Below are positions 46,212 through 56,543 of a stretch of DNA of 64,000 bases, piece after piece. Numbering within the stretch: the stretch's first letter is position 1; the number at the start of each line of letters is the position of its first letter. The notes beneath the pieces are model-generated. The model saw only the letters and a program-made list of their open reading frames with translations. It had not been told where the DNA came from and did not search any database. The translations under genes were made by a program, and so were the position numbers. This DNA comes from Blattabacterium sp. (Cryptocercus kyebangensis) (GTDB lineage Bacteria > Bacteroidota > Bacteroidia > Flavobacteriales > Blattabacteriaceae): NCBI RefSeq assembly GCF_003226855.1, contig NZ_CP029820.1:483501-547500 (forward strand). Direction: 5' to 3'.

Positions 46212-48056
46212 ATGGAAAAGGATAAGATTAGTGTTACTTCAGATAATATTTTTCCCATTATAAAAAGATTCCTTTATTCTGATCAAGAAATTTTTTTACG
46301 AGAACTAGTTTCCAATGCTACGGATGCTATTCTAAAATTAAAAACTCTGGAAAGAGTAAAAGAGATAGAAATAGATGAGGTTATGGATGATAATTTACTG
46401 AAAATTAAAGTAAAAATAGATAAAAAAAATAAAACTATTCATATTATTGATAATGGAATTGGAATGACAAAAGAAGAAGTAGAAAAATATATAAATCAAA
46501 TAGCTTTTTCTGGAGCGGAGGAATTTATTCAAAAATATCAAGATCCAACATCTTCTATTATTGGTCATTTTGGATTGGGATTTTATTCTTCTTTTATGGT
46601 AGCAAAAAAGGTAATTATTATTACTCAATCTTATAGAAAAGATTCATTTACAGTATTATGGTCATGTGACGGAACCCCAAAATTCAGCATGGTAAAAACT
46701 AAAAAAAGAGAAAGAGGAACAGAAATCGTTTTATTTATTAATGAAGATAGTAAAGAATTTTTAGAATACAATCGTATTTTAAAATTACTTCATAAATATT
46801 GTCAATTTATGCCTGTTCCTATATCCTTATTTTCAGAAGAAGAAAAAGAAGTTATCATCAATAATATTGATCCTCTTTGGAAAAAAAATCCTATTTATTT
46901 AAGTGATAAAGACTATTTAAGTTTTTATCATGAATTATACCCAAAACAGGTGGAAGATGCTTTATTCTGGGCCCATCTAAACATAGATCATCCTTTTCAT
47001 TTGACGGGCGTTTTATATTTCCCAAATATAGAAAATAAAATGGATGTTCAAAAAGGTAGAATTCATTTATATAAAAATCAAGTTTATATCACGGATAAAT
47101 TAGAAGGTATCGTTCCCGATTTTCTAAGTTTATTAAAAGGAGTTATAGATTCTCCAGATATCCCTCTGAATGTTTCACGTTCTCATTTTCAGTCTAATAC
47201 ATCAGTAAAAAATATATCAAAATATATTACAAGAAAAGTTGCGGATAAACTTCATTCTATGTTTAAAAAAGATAGAAAAAATTTTCAAAAAAAGTGGGAG
47301 CACATAAAAATTATCATAGAATATGGAATGATCAGTACAAAAAGTTTTTTTGATAAAGCTAATAATTTTTTCATTTATCTTACAATAAATGGAGAATTTT
47401 TTACTTTAGAGGAATTAAAAGAAAAAATAAAAAATTCTCAAAAAAACAAAGATGGAAAAATTATTTTTCTTTATACTTCGGATAAAGAAAAACAATATAG
47501 TTATATTAAAGATGCAGAATACAGAACTTATGAAGTTTTGATTTTAAATAGTCCACTTACAGTCCATTTAATACAAAAATTGGAAATCACTCATAAAGAT
47601 ATTTCTTTTGTTCGTGTAGATTCAGATCATATTGATAAATTAATCGATAAAAAAAAGGAGAAATATTCTTCTGAACTTTCGGAAAAAGAAAAAGAAGATT
47701 TAAAAAATATTGTAAATGAAAATTTAATAAAAGAATATGAGTTTTCCGTAAAATTGGAAAACTTATCTAAAAAAGATCCTCCTTTTTTAATCATCATACC
47801 AGAATTTCTAAGAAGAATGAGAGAAATTACTACGATAGGAAGAGATATTATAAAAAATGATAAAGAAAAATTTTATCAATTGATTGTAAATACAAATCAT
47901 CTTTTAATGAAGAAAATATTAAGGAACCCATGTAATGAAAGTAAAAAAGAACTTATTCAAGAGGCTTTAAATCTAACACTTTTATCAAAAAATTTATTAA
48001 AAGGAAAAAATCTAATTTTTTTTATTTCAAAAAAAATAGAAGAGCTTACTCAATAA
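46212..48056 (+). CDS. htpG: Chaperone HtpG (Hsp90)
   Basis: ATP-dependent chaperone of 614 residues. The N-terminal GHKL ATPase has LRELVSNATDAILKLK, IIDNGIGMTKEEVEKYI and GHFGLGFYSSFMVA. The middle domain includes NVSRSHFQSN with the catalytic Arg, and the C-terminal dimerisation domain follows. There is no MEEVD tail, as expected in bacteria. It stands alone after ftsY and may have its own promoter; no heat-shock operator was recognised. Confidence 0.96.
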   Translation: MEKDKISVTSDNIFPIIKRFLYSDQEIFLRELVSNATDAILKLKTLERVKEIEIDEVMDDNLLKIKVKIDKKNKTIHIIDNGIGMTKEEVEKYINQIAFSGAEEFIQKYQDPTSSIIGHFGLGFYSSFMVAKKVIIITQSYRKDSFTVLWSCDGTPKFSMVKTKKRERGTEIVLFINEDSKEFLEYNRILKLLHKYCQFMPVPISLFSEEEKEVIINNIDPLWKKNPIYLSDKDYLSFYHELYPKQVEDALFWAHLNIDHPFHLTGVLYFPNIENKMDVQKGRIHLYKNQVYITDKLEGIVPDFLSLLKGVIDSPDIPLNVSRSHFQSNTSVKNISKYITRKVADKLHSMFKKDRKNFQKKWEHIKIIIEYGMISTKSFFDKANNFFIYLTINGEFFTLEELKEKIKNSQKNKDGKIIFLYTSDKEKQYSYIKDAEYRTYEVLILNSPLTVHLIQKLEITHKDISFVRVDSDHIDKLIDKKKEKYSSELSEKEKEDLKNIVNENLIKEYEFSVKLENLSKKDPPFLIIIPEFLRRMREITTIGRDIIKNDKEKFYQLIVNTNHLLMKKILRNPCNESKKELIQEALNLTLLSKNLLKGKNLIFFISKKIEELTQ

Positions 48057-48076
48057 AAAAAATCAGTTATTTATTA

Positions 48077-48844
48077 TTAAATATTAAATTTCCTTAGTTT
48101 AATACTTGTCAATACTTTTTTTGTATATAACGGGAAATCTGAATTTTGTATCCAATCATAATAATTTGGGTCTTTTTCAAAAATTTTGAATACTTTTTCT
48201 CCTTTGTATTTTCCAAAATTGAATATTTCATTCCCATTTTCATCTATTTTTAGAAAACCAGCAAGATCTGCTATATTTTTTTGATGAGAAAATTTATTTA
48301 GACTTTTCACATCTTTTTTTAGATCTTCATATTTTTCTAATTGAGCAAGTAATATTTCATACGTAGCAAATGTATCTGCTTTAGAGCTATGTGCCTTTAT
48401 AAGATTTTTTCTACAATAATATTTATAAGCAGCAGAAAGATTTCTAGGTTCCATCTTGTGAAAGATTACCTGTACGTCTATTGTATTATGTTTTTTAATA
48501 TCGAAAGGAATTCCTGCACGTAGCATCTCTTCTACTAAAATTGGAATGTCAAATCTATTAGAATTATAACCTGCTAAATCCGTATTTTCAATCATTTTTA
48601 GAATAGGAATCGCTACATTTTTAAATGGTAATTTTCCTTCTACATCTTCATCTTTAATTCCATGAATAGCTGTAGATTGTGGTGGTATAGGTATTTCAGG
48701 AAAAATAAGCCAAGTTTTATCTTCTTGTTTACCATTTGGAAATATTTTCAATATAGATATTTCTATAATTCTATCTTTTCCAATATTTATTCCTGTAGCT
48801 TCTATATCAAAGAAACAAATAGGACGATAAAGTTGTAGTTTCAT
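48077..48844 (-). CDS. DnaQ-like 3'-5' exonuclease (DEDDh family)
   Basis: A 255-residue exonuclease-fold protein. Exo I is ICFFDIEATGINIGKDRIIE, Exo II is LAGYNSNRFDIPIL near residue 92, and Exo III is KAHSSKADTFATYEI near 152, giving the DEDDh residues. The C-terminus has FNFGKYKGEKVFKIFEKDP, a small domain found in exodeoxyribonuclease X-like proteins. It could proofread for DNA polymerase III or act in repair; polymerase fusion is absent. It lies 5 bases from pssA on the same strand. Confidence 0.85.
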   Translation of the reverse strand: MKLQLYRPICFFDIEATGINIGKDRIIEISILKIFPNGKQEDKTWLIFPEIPIPPQSTAIHGIKDEDVEGKLPFKNVAIPILKMIENTDLAGYNSNRFDIPILVEEMLRAGIPFDIKKHNTIDVQVIFHKMEPRNLSAAYKYYCRKNLIKAHSSKADTFATYEILLAQLEKYEDLKKDVKSLNKFSHQKNIADLAGFLKIDENGNEIFNFGKYKGEKVFKIFEKDPNYYDWIQNSDFPLYTKKVLTSIKLRKFNI

Positions 48845-48849
48845 GTTTT

Positions 48850-49584
48850 CTAATGTAATTTTTTTCTATTAAATCTATGAAAATAAATTGAAGTTATGAT
48901 ATATAAAATGACAATGCATGGAATAGCTACCATATGTAAAGTTAATAAAAGAAATATACTAATTAGTAAAAATAAATAACGTTTTTTATTTCTTTTCCAA
49001 GAAAAACCATAAAAATTAAAGGAAATCATAGGTATTTTAGTTATTAAAAAATAACAGGAAAAAAAAATCATAAAAAATATTATAATAGGAGAAAATACAA
49101 TTTCTTTTATTGCAATATTTATATTTTTACTTGGTTTATATTTCATTATAATAGATAAAGAAGTAAAAAATATAGTATTCACTGGAGTGGTCAAACCATA
49201 ATTTTTATTATCCATATGATAAGTTATGTTAAATTTAGCTAAACGCCATGCGGAAAATATGGGAATCAAAAAAGAAGACCATTCTATGAATGGTATTATT
49301 TTTTGATTCCCATTTATATTTTTAAATAAAAGAAAAACTATTATCGATGGAACTAAACCAAAAGAAACCATATCCGCTAAGGAATCTAATTCTTTACCAA
49401 ATTTATTTTCTATTTTCAGATATCTAGATAGAAATCCATCTAAAGTATCAAAAATCAATGAAAATATAGTAAAAAAAGCCGAATATTCAAAAAGTTTTGA
49501 TTGTAAAAAAATAATAGAAATACACCCAAAAAATAAATTCAATAAAGTAAAAATATTTGGAATGATTTTTATGATTTTTTTCAT
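48850..49584 (-). CDS. pssA: CDP-diacylglycerol-serine O-phosphatidyltransferase
   Basis: Makes phosphatidylserine, the precursor of phosphatidylethanolamine. The 244-residue membrane protein contains the CDP-alcohol transferase motif in FDTLDGFLSRYLKIENKFG followed by KELDSLADMVSFGLVP. The aspartates are all present, with Ser replacing the usual Ala of DGxxAR. The serine-type substrate is inferred from the FGLVPS context typical of PssA. Several hydrophobic helices follow. It is divergent from ybeY. Confidence 0.88.
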   Translation of the reverse strand: MKKIIKIIPNIFTLLNLFFGCISIIFLQSKLFEYSAFFTIFSLIFDTLDGFLSRYLKIENKFGKELDSLADMVSFGLVPSIIVFLLFKNINGNQKIIPFIEWSSFLIPIFSAWRLAKFNITYHMDNKNYGLTTPVNTIFFTSLSIIMKYKPSKNINIAIKEIVFSPIIIFFMIFFSCYFLITKIPMISFNFYGFSWKRNKKRYLFLLISIFLLLTLHMVAIPCIVILYIITSIYFHRFNRKKLH

Positions 49585-49634
49585 GGATATATGATATTCT
49601 AAAAATAATATTTTATTTTATTTTTTCATACGTT

Positions 49635-50060
49635 ATGATAAATTTTTTTTACGAAGTTTCTAACTTTTCTATTCAAAATGAATCTATATTTATTCAATCT
49701 ATTTGTATTATATTAAAAAATGAAGGAAAAAATATTGGAGATATTAATTATATTTTTTGTAGTGATAATTATATTTTAAATATAAATAAAAAATTTCTTC
49801 GAAAAAATTATTATACAGATGTCATATCTTTTTCAGGATTTGATGAAAAAAAAAAAGAAAAGTATATATCAGGAGATATATTTATTAGCATAGATAGAGT
49901 TTTAGAGAATTCTAAACAATGGAATCAACTTTTTAAAGTTGAATTAAAACGTGTTATGATCCATGCTATATTACATTTTTTGGGATATGATGATCAAAAA
50001 AAGAAAAGTAAAAAATTAATGAGAAAAAAAGAAGAGTTTTATTTAATTTTATTTCAGTAA
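49635..50060 (+). CDS. ybeY: rRNA maturation endoribonuclease YbeY
   Basis: A 141-residue metalloprotein of the UPF0054 family, needed for 16S rRNA 3' processing. The core reads [20 protein letters not shown] and then [20 protein letters not shown]. The first two metal His of the HxxxHxxGxxH motif are present, but the third position is Asp. Downstream of it [10 protein letters not shown] is the usual end. It is coupled to mnmG by 7 bases. Confidence 0.9.
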   Translation: MINFFYEVSNFSIQNESIFIQSICIILKNEGKNIGDINYIFCSDNYILNINKKFLRKNYYTDVISFSGFDEKKKEKYISGDIFISIDRVLENSKQWNQLFKVELKRVMIHAILHFLGYDDQKKKSKKLMRKKEEFYLILFQ

Positions 50061-50067
50061 AAAAATT

Positions 50068-51945
50068 ATGTTTTTAAATACATATGATATTATTATTGTT
50101 GGAGGAGGACATGCAGGAGCAGAAGCGGCTTCAGCCTCTTCTAAAATGGGATCAAAAACTTTGCTAATTACAAGTAATTTACAAACAATTGGTCAAATGT
50201 CATGCAATCCAGCTATAGGAGGAATAGCTAAAGGACAAATAATAAGAGAAATAGATGCTTTAGGAGGTTATTCAGGGATAATTTCCGATTATAGTATGAT
50301 TCAATTTAGAATGTTGAATATGTCTAAAGGACCTGCTATGTGGAGTCCTAGAGCACAATGTGATAGAAAATTATTTTCTCATAATTGGAGATTTTTTTTA
50401 GAAAAAAATCATCAATTAGATCTGTATCAAGATACGGTAACTTCTTTAATTGTAAGTAAAGATGCTACGGTTAAAGGGGTGATAACATCTTTTGGAATAA
50501 AAATTATGGGGAAATCGGTCATACTTACAAATGGAACTTTTTTAAATGGAAAAATTCATATTGGGAAAAAAAAGATAAATGGAGGTAGAATATCGGAAAA
50601 AGAAGTTAGAGGAATAACAGAACAATTAACTAAATATTTCGGATTTCAACATGGTAGAATGAAAACTGGAACTTCTCCAAGAGTAGATGGACGTTCTTTG
50701 AATTACAAAAAAATGAAAGATCAAAATGGAGATATTTTTCCTAAAAAATTTTCTTTTTTAAAAACAATGAAATTAAAAAAACAATGTAAATGTCATATTT
50801 CTTACACAAATGAAGAAATTCATGATTTTATTAAAAAAAATTTGAAATATTCTCCTATTTTTACAGGAGCTATTCAAGGTATTAGCCCTAGATACTGTCC
50901 TTCTATTGAAGAAAAAATTTATAGATTTTCCGATAAAAAAAAGCATCATATTTTTGTAGAACCAGAAGGATGGAATACAGTAGAAGTATATATAAATGGA
51001 TTTTCTACTTCTTTACCAGAAGAAAAACAATACCAAGCTCTAAGAAAAATTTCAGGATTTGAAAATGCAAAAATGTTAAGACCTGGATATGCTATTGAAT
51101 ATGATTATTTTCCTCCAATACAATTAAAACTTACTTTGGAAAGTAAGTTCATAAAAAATCTTTTTTTTGCCGGACAAATTAATGGAACTACAGGGTATGA
51201 AGAAGCAGCTGCGCAAGGATTAATCGCTGGAATTAATGCTCATTTAAAAATTCATGAAAAGGAGCCATTCATTCTTAAAAGAAATCAAGCTTATATTGGA
51301 GTATTAATAGATGATTTGATTACAAAAGGAACAGAAGAGCCCTATAGAATGTTTACTTCAAGAGCTGAATATAGAATGTTATTACGTCAAGATAATGCGG
51401 ACGAAAGATTAACTCCTATGGGATATAAAATTGGATTGATTTCAGAAAAAAGAATGAAATTAGTAGATAAAAAAAGATTTCAAGTTGAAAAATGTATTTC
51501 TTTATTTAATAAGATTAATCTAAATCCAGAAATACTTAATCCTATTCTAAATAGGAAAAAATCTCCTATTGTATATCAGGAAAAAAAAATAGATGCGATT
51601 TTATCTCGTTCGGAAATCAATATAGAAGATATTATTTCTATCCCTTTTTTAAAAAAAGAGATAGAAATAAATAATCTTAATCAACAAGAAATATTAGAGC
51701 AAGTTTCTATTCGAATTAAATATAGAGGATATATCGAACGGGAAAAAGAAAATGCTAAGAAATTATTGAAACTAGAAAATATTCGAATTCCAAATAATTT
51801 TGATTATGAAAGGATTCCATCTTTATCTATAGAGGCTAAGGAAAAATTAACTTATCATCGTCCGGTATCCTTTGCACAAGCTTCAAGAATTAGTGGAGTT
51901 TCTCCTTCGGATTTAAGTGTTTTATTAGTCTATATGGGGCGTTAA
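50068..51945 (+). CDS. mnmG: tRNA uridine 5-carboxymethylaminomethyl modification enzyme MnmG (GidA)
   Basis: FAD enzyme that, with MnmE, modifies wobble uridine in tRNAs. The 625-residue protein has the FAD loop [38 protein letters not shown] with the catalytic Cys, [33 protein letters not shown] and the C-terminal [15 protein letters not shown] and [19 protein letters not shown]. It is complete. It is convergent with the DivIC gene, with a four-base overlap of stop codons. Confidence 0.96.
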   Translation: MFLNTYDIIIVGGGHAGAEAASASSKMGSKTLLITSNLQTIGQMSCNPAIGGIAKGQIIREIDALGGYSGIISDYSMIQFRMLNMSKGPAMWSPRAQCDRKLFSHNWRFFLEKNHQLDLYQDTVTSLIVSKDATVKGVITSFGIKIMGKSVILTNGTFLNGKIHIGKKKINGGRISEKEVRGITEQLTKYFGFQHGRMKTGTSPRVDGRSLNYKKMKDQNGDIFPKKFSFLKTMKLKKQCKCHISYTNEEIHDFIKKNLKYSPIFTGAIQGISPRYCPSIEEKIYRFSDKKKHHIFVEPEGWNTVEVYINGFSTSLPEEKQYQALRKISGFENAKMLRPGYAIEYDYFPPIQLKLTLESKFIKNLFFAGQINGTTGYEEAAAQGLIAGINAHLKIHEKEPFILKRNQAYIGVLIDDLITKGTEEPYRMFTSRAEYRMLLRQDNADERLTPMGYKIGLISEKRMKLVDKKRFQVEKCISLFNKINLNPEILNPILNRKKSPIVYQEKKIDAILSRSEINIEDIISIPFLKKEIEINNLNQQEILEQVSIRIKYRGYIEREKENAKKLLKLENIRIPNNFDYERIPSLSIEAKEKLTYHRPVSFAQASRISGVSPSDLSVLLVYMGR

Positions 51946-52244
51946 TTTTTAGCTTTAGATAGAACAAATAAATCTTCATCCTCTTTTTTCATATAGAATT
52001 TTTCCCTAGCTATTTTTTCCAAATATTTAGGATCTTTATTTAACTTTTTCAGATGATTCCCTTCCAAAAAAATTTTTTTTTTTAAAAAATTTCTATCCAA
52101 TATCATTTTATTTATAGTTTTTTTTAACTTCCAATGTAATATCAAAGAATTGGTATCAAAAAAGGACATCCATATAAAAAAAAACAAACTGATCCAAAAA
52201 TATTTAGTTCTAAATATTTTCTGGATTATGGATTTTTTTTTCAT
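51942..52244 (-). CDS. DivIC/FtsB-like septum formation initiator
   Basis: A small bitopic membrane protein of the divisome. I start it at the ATG at 52244 (100 residues), because the open frame upstream to 52322 runs into the promoter region of fumC and has no family resemblance. It has a short basic tail, one membrane helix ([15 protein letters not shown]), the Bacteroidetes motif [18 protein letters not shown], a coiled coil, and the conserved end [22 protein letters not shown]. It would link FtsL and FtsQ functions in cell division. Confidence 0.83.
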   Translation of the reverse strand: MKKKSIIQKIFRTKYFWISLFFFIWMSFFDTNSLILHWKLKKTINKMILDRNFLKKKIFLEGNHLKKLNKDPKYLEKIAREKFYMKKEDEDLFVLSKAKN

Positions 52245-52445
52245 TTTTTCCAATTTTTTATAGTGTTTACTCCTATAATTATGGTCCAGTATACACTCAA
52301 AAAAAATAAAAAAAGAATGCACCAGAATCCAGATATTGTTATGAGTATAAAAAATAAAAATCCTATAAATTTGATTATCATAATCATAATGAATATAATT
52401 ATTAAATTAATAAAATTTTTTATTAATTTCGTAAAAAAAAGAAAA

Positions 52446-53831
52446 ATGATTTTTAGAACCGAAAGAGATACATTGGGATTGGTACAAGTTCCTATGGATA
52501 AATATTGGGGTGCTCAAACAGAAAGATCAAGAAATAATTTTAGAATTGGAATAGAAGGATCTATGCCTATAGAAATTATACATGCCTTTGCTCTTTTAAA
52601 GAAAGCAGCTGCATATGCCAATTTTGAATTTGGAATTTTGTCTAAAAAAAAAAGAGATTTAATTACTTTGGTTTGTGAAGAGATTATGGAAGGAAAATTA
52701 GATGATCAATTTCCTTTAGTTATATGGCAAACAGGATCTGGAACACATACTAATATGAATATAAATGAAGTCATATCTAATAGATCTCATGTTTTAATGG
52801 GAGGAACTCTTGGAAAAAGTAAGTCTTTTATACATCCAAATGATGATGTAAATATGTCTCAATCATCTAATGATACCTATTCTACAGCAATGAATATTGC
52901 ATCCTATAAAAAATTGATAGAAAAGACGATTCCTTCTATAGAAATTCTACGTAATATATTGGAAAAAAAGACAAAATCATTTAAAAATGTGATTAAAATA
53001 GGGAGAACTCATCTTATGGATGCTATTCCTATAACTTTAGGACAGGAATTTTCCGGTTATGTTTCTCAAATAGATCATGGATTAAATTCTATTAAAAAAA
53101 CTTTAGATCATCTTTCTGAATTGGCTATTGGAGGAACAGCTGTTGGAACAGGTTTAAATACTCCTAAAGGTTACGATATAAAAGTAACTGATTTTATTTG
53201 CAAATACACTGGACTTCCATTTAAAGTAGCAAATAATAAATTTGAAGCAATAGCATCCCATGATTCTATTGTGGAATCTCATTCTTCTCTCAAACAAATC
53301 TCCGTTTCTTTGATGAAGATAGCAAATGATATTCGATTTTTATCTTCGGGTCCTCGTTCAGGAATAGGAGAAATTCATATTCCTGAAAATGAACCTGGAT
53401 CTTCTATTATGCCTGGAAAAATAAATCCAACCCAATGTGAATCTCTCATGATGGTTTGTACACAAGTAATAGGAAATGATTTATCGATTTCAATAGCAGG
53501 AGCATCAGGAAATTATGAGTTAAACGTTTCTAAACCATTAATAGCCTATAATTTTTTGCAATCTGCACAACTTATTTCTGATTCTTGTAGTTCTTTTTCT
53601 AATCTTTGTGTAAAAGGAATTACACCCAATTATACAAAAATTCAAGAATTATTAGATAGATCTTTAATGTTAATAACAGCACTTAATACTTCTATTGGAT
53701 ACGAAAAATCCGCAAAAATTTCAAAAAAAGCTTATGAAAATAATAGTACTTTAAAAGAGGAAGCTATTCGATTAGGATATTTGACAAATGATGAATTTGA
53801 TAAATTAGTAAGACCGGAAAAAATGGTATAA
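52446..53831 (+). CDS. fumC: Fumarate hydratase class II
   Basis: Interconverts fumarate and malate in the TCA cycle. The true start is taken as the ATG at 52446, since [20 protein letters not shown] matches the family beginning and gives 461 residues. The longer open frame from 52263 adds an AT-encoded Ile/Lys-rich stretch without homology. Signature [15 protein letters not shown] and [16 protein letters not shown] are present. It can use fumarate from PurB. The divergent 200-base region upstream carries its promoter. Confidence 0.95.
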   Translation: MIFRTERDTLGLVQVPMDKYWGAQTERSRNNFRIGIEGSMPIEIIHAFALLKKAAAYANFEFGILSKKKRDLITLVCEEIMEGKLDDQFPLVIWQTGSGTHTNMNINEVISNRSHVLMGGTLGKSKSFIHPNDDVNMSQSSNDTYSTAMNIASYKKLIEKTIPSIEILRNILEKKTKSFKNVIKIGRTHLMDAIPITLGQEFSGYVSQIDHGLNSIKKTLDHLSELAIGGTAVGTGLNTPKGYDIKVTDFICKYTGLPFKVANNKFEAIASHDSIVESHSSLKQISVSLMKIANDIRFLSSGPRSGIGEIHIPENEPGSSIMPGKINPTQCESLMMVCTQVIGNDLSISIAGASGNYELNVSKPLIAYNFLQSAQLISDSCSSFSNLCVKGITPNYTKIQELLDRSLMLITALNTSIGYEKSAKISKKAYENNSTLKEEAIRLGYLTNDEFDKLVRPEKMV

Positions 53832-53843
53832 ATATTATCATAA

Positions 53844-54605
53844 TTATGAAAATATTTCCTTTACGTTTATTTCGATGATATTTGCTATTTTTTCTTCTGA
53901 AATAGAATATAATTTTGAAATTTTTTTCAAAATTATTTTTAAGTAAACAGGTTCATTTCTTTTTCCTCTAAAAGGATAGGGAGATAAAAATGGAGAATCT
54001 GTTTCTAACACTATATTTTTTAAATTAATTTTATGTAAAAATGAACTAATATTATTATTTTTAAAAGTAATCATTCCTCCAATTCCTAGTTTTAACCCAA
54101 AATTAATAATTTTTTTTGCTTGTTCTAAGGTCCCAGAAAAACAATGAAAAATTCCTGTAATAGGATGATATTTTTTTAAAATATCAAAAACTGGGTCAAA
54201 AGCCTTTCTACAGTGTATAACTATAGGTAATTTTTTTATTTTTGCATATTGTATTTGAGTTTGAAATGCATATTTTTGTTCAAGAAAAAATTTTTTTTCT
54301 AAGTGTAAATCTATTCCAATTTCCCCTACAGAAATGAAAGAATGTTGATCTAACCATTTTTTAATACTATTTAATTCTTTTTCTAAATTATCCGGATTTA
54401 CTTTACTAGGGTGTAATCCTATCATGGGAAAACAAATATTTGGATATTTTTTCTCTAATTTTAATATTTTTGGAATTGTTGTACGATCTATAGAAGGAAT
54501 ATAAAGCTTATGTATTCTGTTATGAATTGCTTTTTTTATGACAACATCTCTATCTTTATCAAATTGTTCCATATATAAATGAGTATGAGTATCAGTTATT
54601 TTCAT
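53844..54605 (-). CDS. tatD: TatD family metal-dependent hydrolase (DNase)
   Basis: A 253-residue TIM-barrel hydrolase. The metal ligands are seen in ITDTHTHLYMEQFD, SVGEIGIDLH, PIVIHCRKAFD, GIFHCFSG and LETDSPFLSPYPFRGKRNEP. TatD proteins act as 3'-5' DNA/RNA exonucleases in repair or RNA quality control in other bacteria. Which is relevant here is not known. It is convergent with fumC (12 bases) and divergent from fabD. Confidence 0.91.
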   Translation of the reverse strand: MKITDTHTHLYMEQFDKDRDVVIKKAIHNRIHKLYIPSIDRTTIPKILKLEKKYPNICFPMIGLHPSKVNPDNLEKELNSIKKWLDQHSFISVGEIGIDLHLEKKFFLEQKYAFQTQIQYAKIKKLPIVIHCRKAFDPVFDILKKYHPITGIFHCFSGTLEQAKKIINFGLKLGIGGMITFKNNNISSFLHKINLKNIVLETDSPFLSPYPFRGKRNEPVYLKIILKKISKLYSISEEKIANIIEINVKEIFS

Positions 54606-54648
54606 ATAAACATTATTAATTTTGTTTAAATTAAAAATTTTATTCTGT

Positions 54649-55515
54649 ATGAAAGCTTATATATTTCCGGGTCAAGGTTCTCAATTTATGGGGATGGGAA
54701 AAAATTTATACAATACTTCTAATTTAGCAAAAAAATTGTTTCAATTATCCGATGATATTTTGGGTTTTCGTATGACAAATATTATGTTTGATGGTTCTAT
54801 GGAAGTTCTAAAAAAAACTAAATATACACAACTGGCTGTTTATATACATTCAGTAATACAAGCAAAAATTTTAGACAATTTTAATCCGGATATGGTAGCT
54901 GGACATTCTCTTGGAGAACTATCCGCTTTAGCATCTATTAATGTATTTTCTTTTGAAGATGGATTGATTTTAGTAGCTAAAAGAGCCTCTCTTATGCAAG
55001 AAATATGTGAATCTATACATGGAGGGATGGCCGTAATATTAGGATTAGAAGATCATATTATAGAGAAAGTTTGTAAAGAAGATAATGGAATTATTGTTCC
55101 TTCTAATTATAATAGTCCTGGACAATTGGTAATTTCTGGAGAAGAAAGAGCTTTAAAAAGAGTTTGCTTATCTTTAAAAAAGATAGGTGCTAAGAAAATA
55201 TTAAGACTTCCTGTTAATGGAGCTTTTCATTCTCCTGTTATGGAACCAGCTAAAAAAAAATTATCGAAATTTATAGAAAAAATTTCATTTAAAGATTCTA
55301 AATGCCCAATATATCAAAATGTAACGGCTAAATCAGTTATAAAATCTAACGATATAAAAAAAAATATCATAGAACAATTAACATCTCCCGTAAAATGGAA
55401 ACAATTGGTGGAAAATATGATTTCTAATGGTGCTATTTCCTTTAAAGAAATAGGCCCAGGAAATATTTTACAAGGAATAACGAAAAAAATTTTCAATAAA
55501 ATTTATAAAAAATGA
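54649..55515 (+). CDS. fabD: Malonyl-CoA:ACP transacylase
   Basis: Loads malonate onto acyl carrier protein for fatty-acid synthesis. I take the start at 54649, because MKAYIFPGQGSQFMGMGKN is the standard N-terminus. The open frame upstream to 54622 adds nine unlikely residues. The catalytic Ser is in VAGHSLGELSAL, with the general-base His in PVNGAFHSPVMEPA and GPGNILQGI at the end. 288 residues is usual. The stop overlaps the first ATG of the GHMP kinase gene. Confidence 0.95.
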   Translation: MKAYIFPGQGSQFMGMGKNLYNTSNLAKKLFQLSDDILGFRMTNIMFDGSMEVLKKTKYTQLAVYIHSVIQAKILDNFNPDMVAGHSLGELSALASINVFSFEDGLILVAKRASLMQEICESIHGGMAVILGLEDHIIEKVCKEDNGIIVPSNYNSPGQLVISGEERALKRVCLSLKKIGAKKILRLPVNGAFHSPVMEPAKKKLSKFIEKISFKDSKCPIYQNVTAKSVIKSNDIKKNIIEQLTSPVKWKQLVENMISNGAISFKEIGPGNILQGITKKIFNKIYKK

Positions 55516-56462
55516 TTTTTATTAATATTATGCGTCAATATAAACATTTTTTTTATAGTCATGGAAAATTGTTATTAACGGGAGAATATTTTATTTTATA
55601 TGGAGCTTATGGTTTAGCTTTACCTACCGTAAAAGGACAATCATTTACTATATTTTATGATAATAATTGTTCTGTATCTTCTGGATTACATTGGAAGAGT
55701 TTTGATGAAATAGATAAACCATGGTTTGAAGTATTTTTTCAACTTCCTTCTTTAGATATTTGTTATGATACAGAAAAGAAAACAGCTATTAGATTAAGAA
55801 ATTTATTGTTGGAATCTAGAAAAATTCAAAAAAATTTTCTTAAAAATTCATTTGGAATTTTTTATGTAAAAACGAAATTAGAATTTCCTAGAAATTGGGG
55901 GTTAGGAAGTAGTTCTACTTTAATTAATAATATAGCTAAATGGGCTAGAATAGATCCTTATATGTTATTAGAAAAAAAATTTCTAGGAAGTGGATATGAT
56001 ATAGCATGCGTATCTAATTCAAAACCAATAATTTATAAATTAGAAAATAAAAAACCTCATGTTATTCCTATAGATTTTAATCCTCCATTTAAAGACAAAC
56101 TTTTTTTTCTACATCTTAATAAAAAACAAAATACTTTTGAAGGAATCCGATTTTTTCGTTCAAAAAAAAACATATCTAGAAAAAATATCGATTCTATTTC
56201 TTCCATAACTAAAAAAATTCTATTTTGTAAAACTTTGAAAGAATTTGAAATATTATTACTTAAACATGAAAGTATTATATCCGGAATACTTGATCTTCCT
56301 ACTGTAAAAGAAAATTATTTTCCGGACTATTTAGGTATAGTAAAAAGTTTAGGAACTTGGGGTGGGGATTTTGTTTTAATAAGTTCCAGAAAGGGGATGA
56401 AAAAATATTTTTCAAAAAAAGGATTTCATACTATTCTTTCATTTGATGAAATGATTTTTTGA
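55512..56462 (+). CDS. GHMP-fold kinase of the Bacteroidetes GYDIA type, substrate unknown
   Basis: A 316-residue kinase-like protein related to mevalonate kinase. Motif 1 is SHGKLLLTGEYFILYGAYGL (near residue 16), the ATP loop is NWGLGSSSTLINNIAKWA (near 130), followed by the family marker GSGYDIACVSNSKPI, and motif 3 is LGTWGGDFVLIS near the end. It is known mainly as a conserved Bacteroidetes family; a substrate is not established as far as I know. The start may be ATG at 55512 (overlapping fabD) or 55530, where MRQYKHFFYSHGKL begins. Retention in so reduced a genome suggests an essential role. Confidence 0.8.
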   Translation: MIFINIMRQYKHFFYSHGKLLLTGEYFILYGAYGLALPTVKGQSFTIFYDNNCSVSSGLHWKSFDEIDKPWFEVFFQLPSLDICYDTEKKTAIRLRNLLLESRKIQKNFLKNSFGIFYVKTKLEFPRNWGLGSSSTLINNIAKWARIDPYMLLEKKFLGSGYDIACVSNSKPIIYKLENKKPHVIPIDFNPPFKDKLFFLHLNKKQNTFEGIRFFRSKKNISRKNIDSISSITKKILFCKTLKEFEILLLKHESIISGILDLPTVKENYFPDYLGIVKSLGTWGGDFVLISSRKGMKKYFSKKGFHTILSFDEMIF

Positions 56463-56543
56463 TAATTAATATAGAATAAAGGATCTCTTATTTCAATATT
56501 TAATTGTAAAAATTATTTATATTTTATTCAAAATTTATTTATT

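Noticed and set aside
52245-52322. N-terminal extension of the DivIC/FtsB protein
   Set aside because: It overlaps the divergent promoter region and the family start fits the ATG at 52244.
52263-52445. N-terminal extension of fumC
   Set aside because: The added 61 residues are Ile/Lys-rich without homology and overlap the start region of the DivIC gene; the family start is at 52446.
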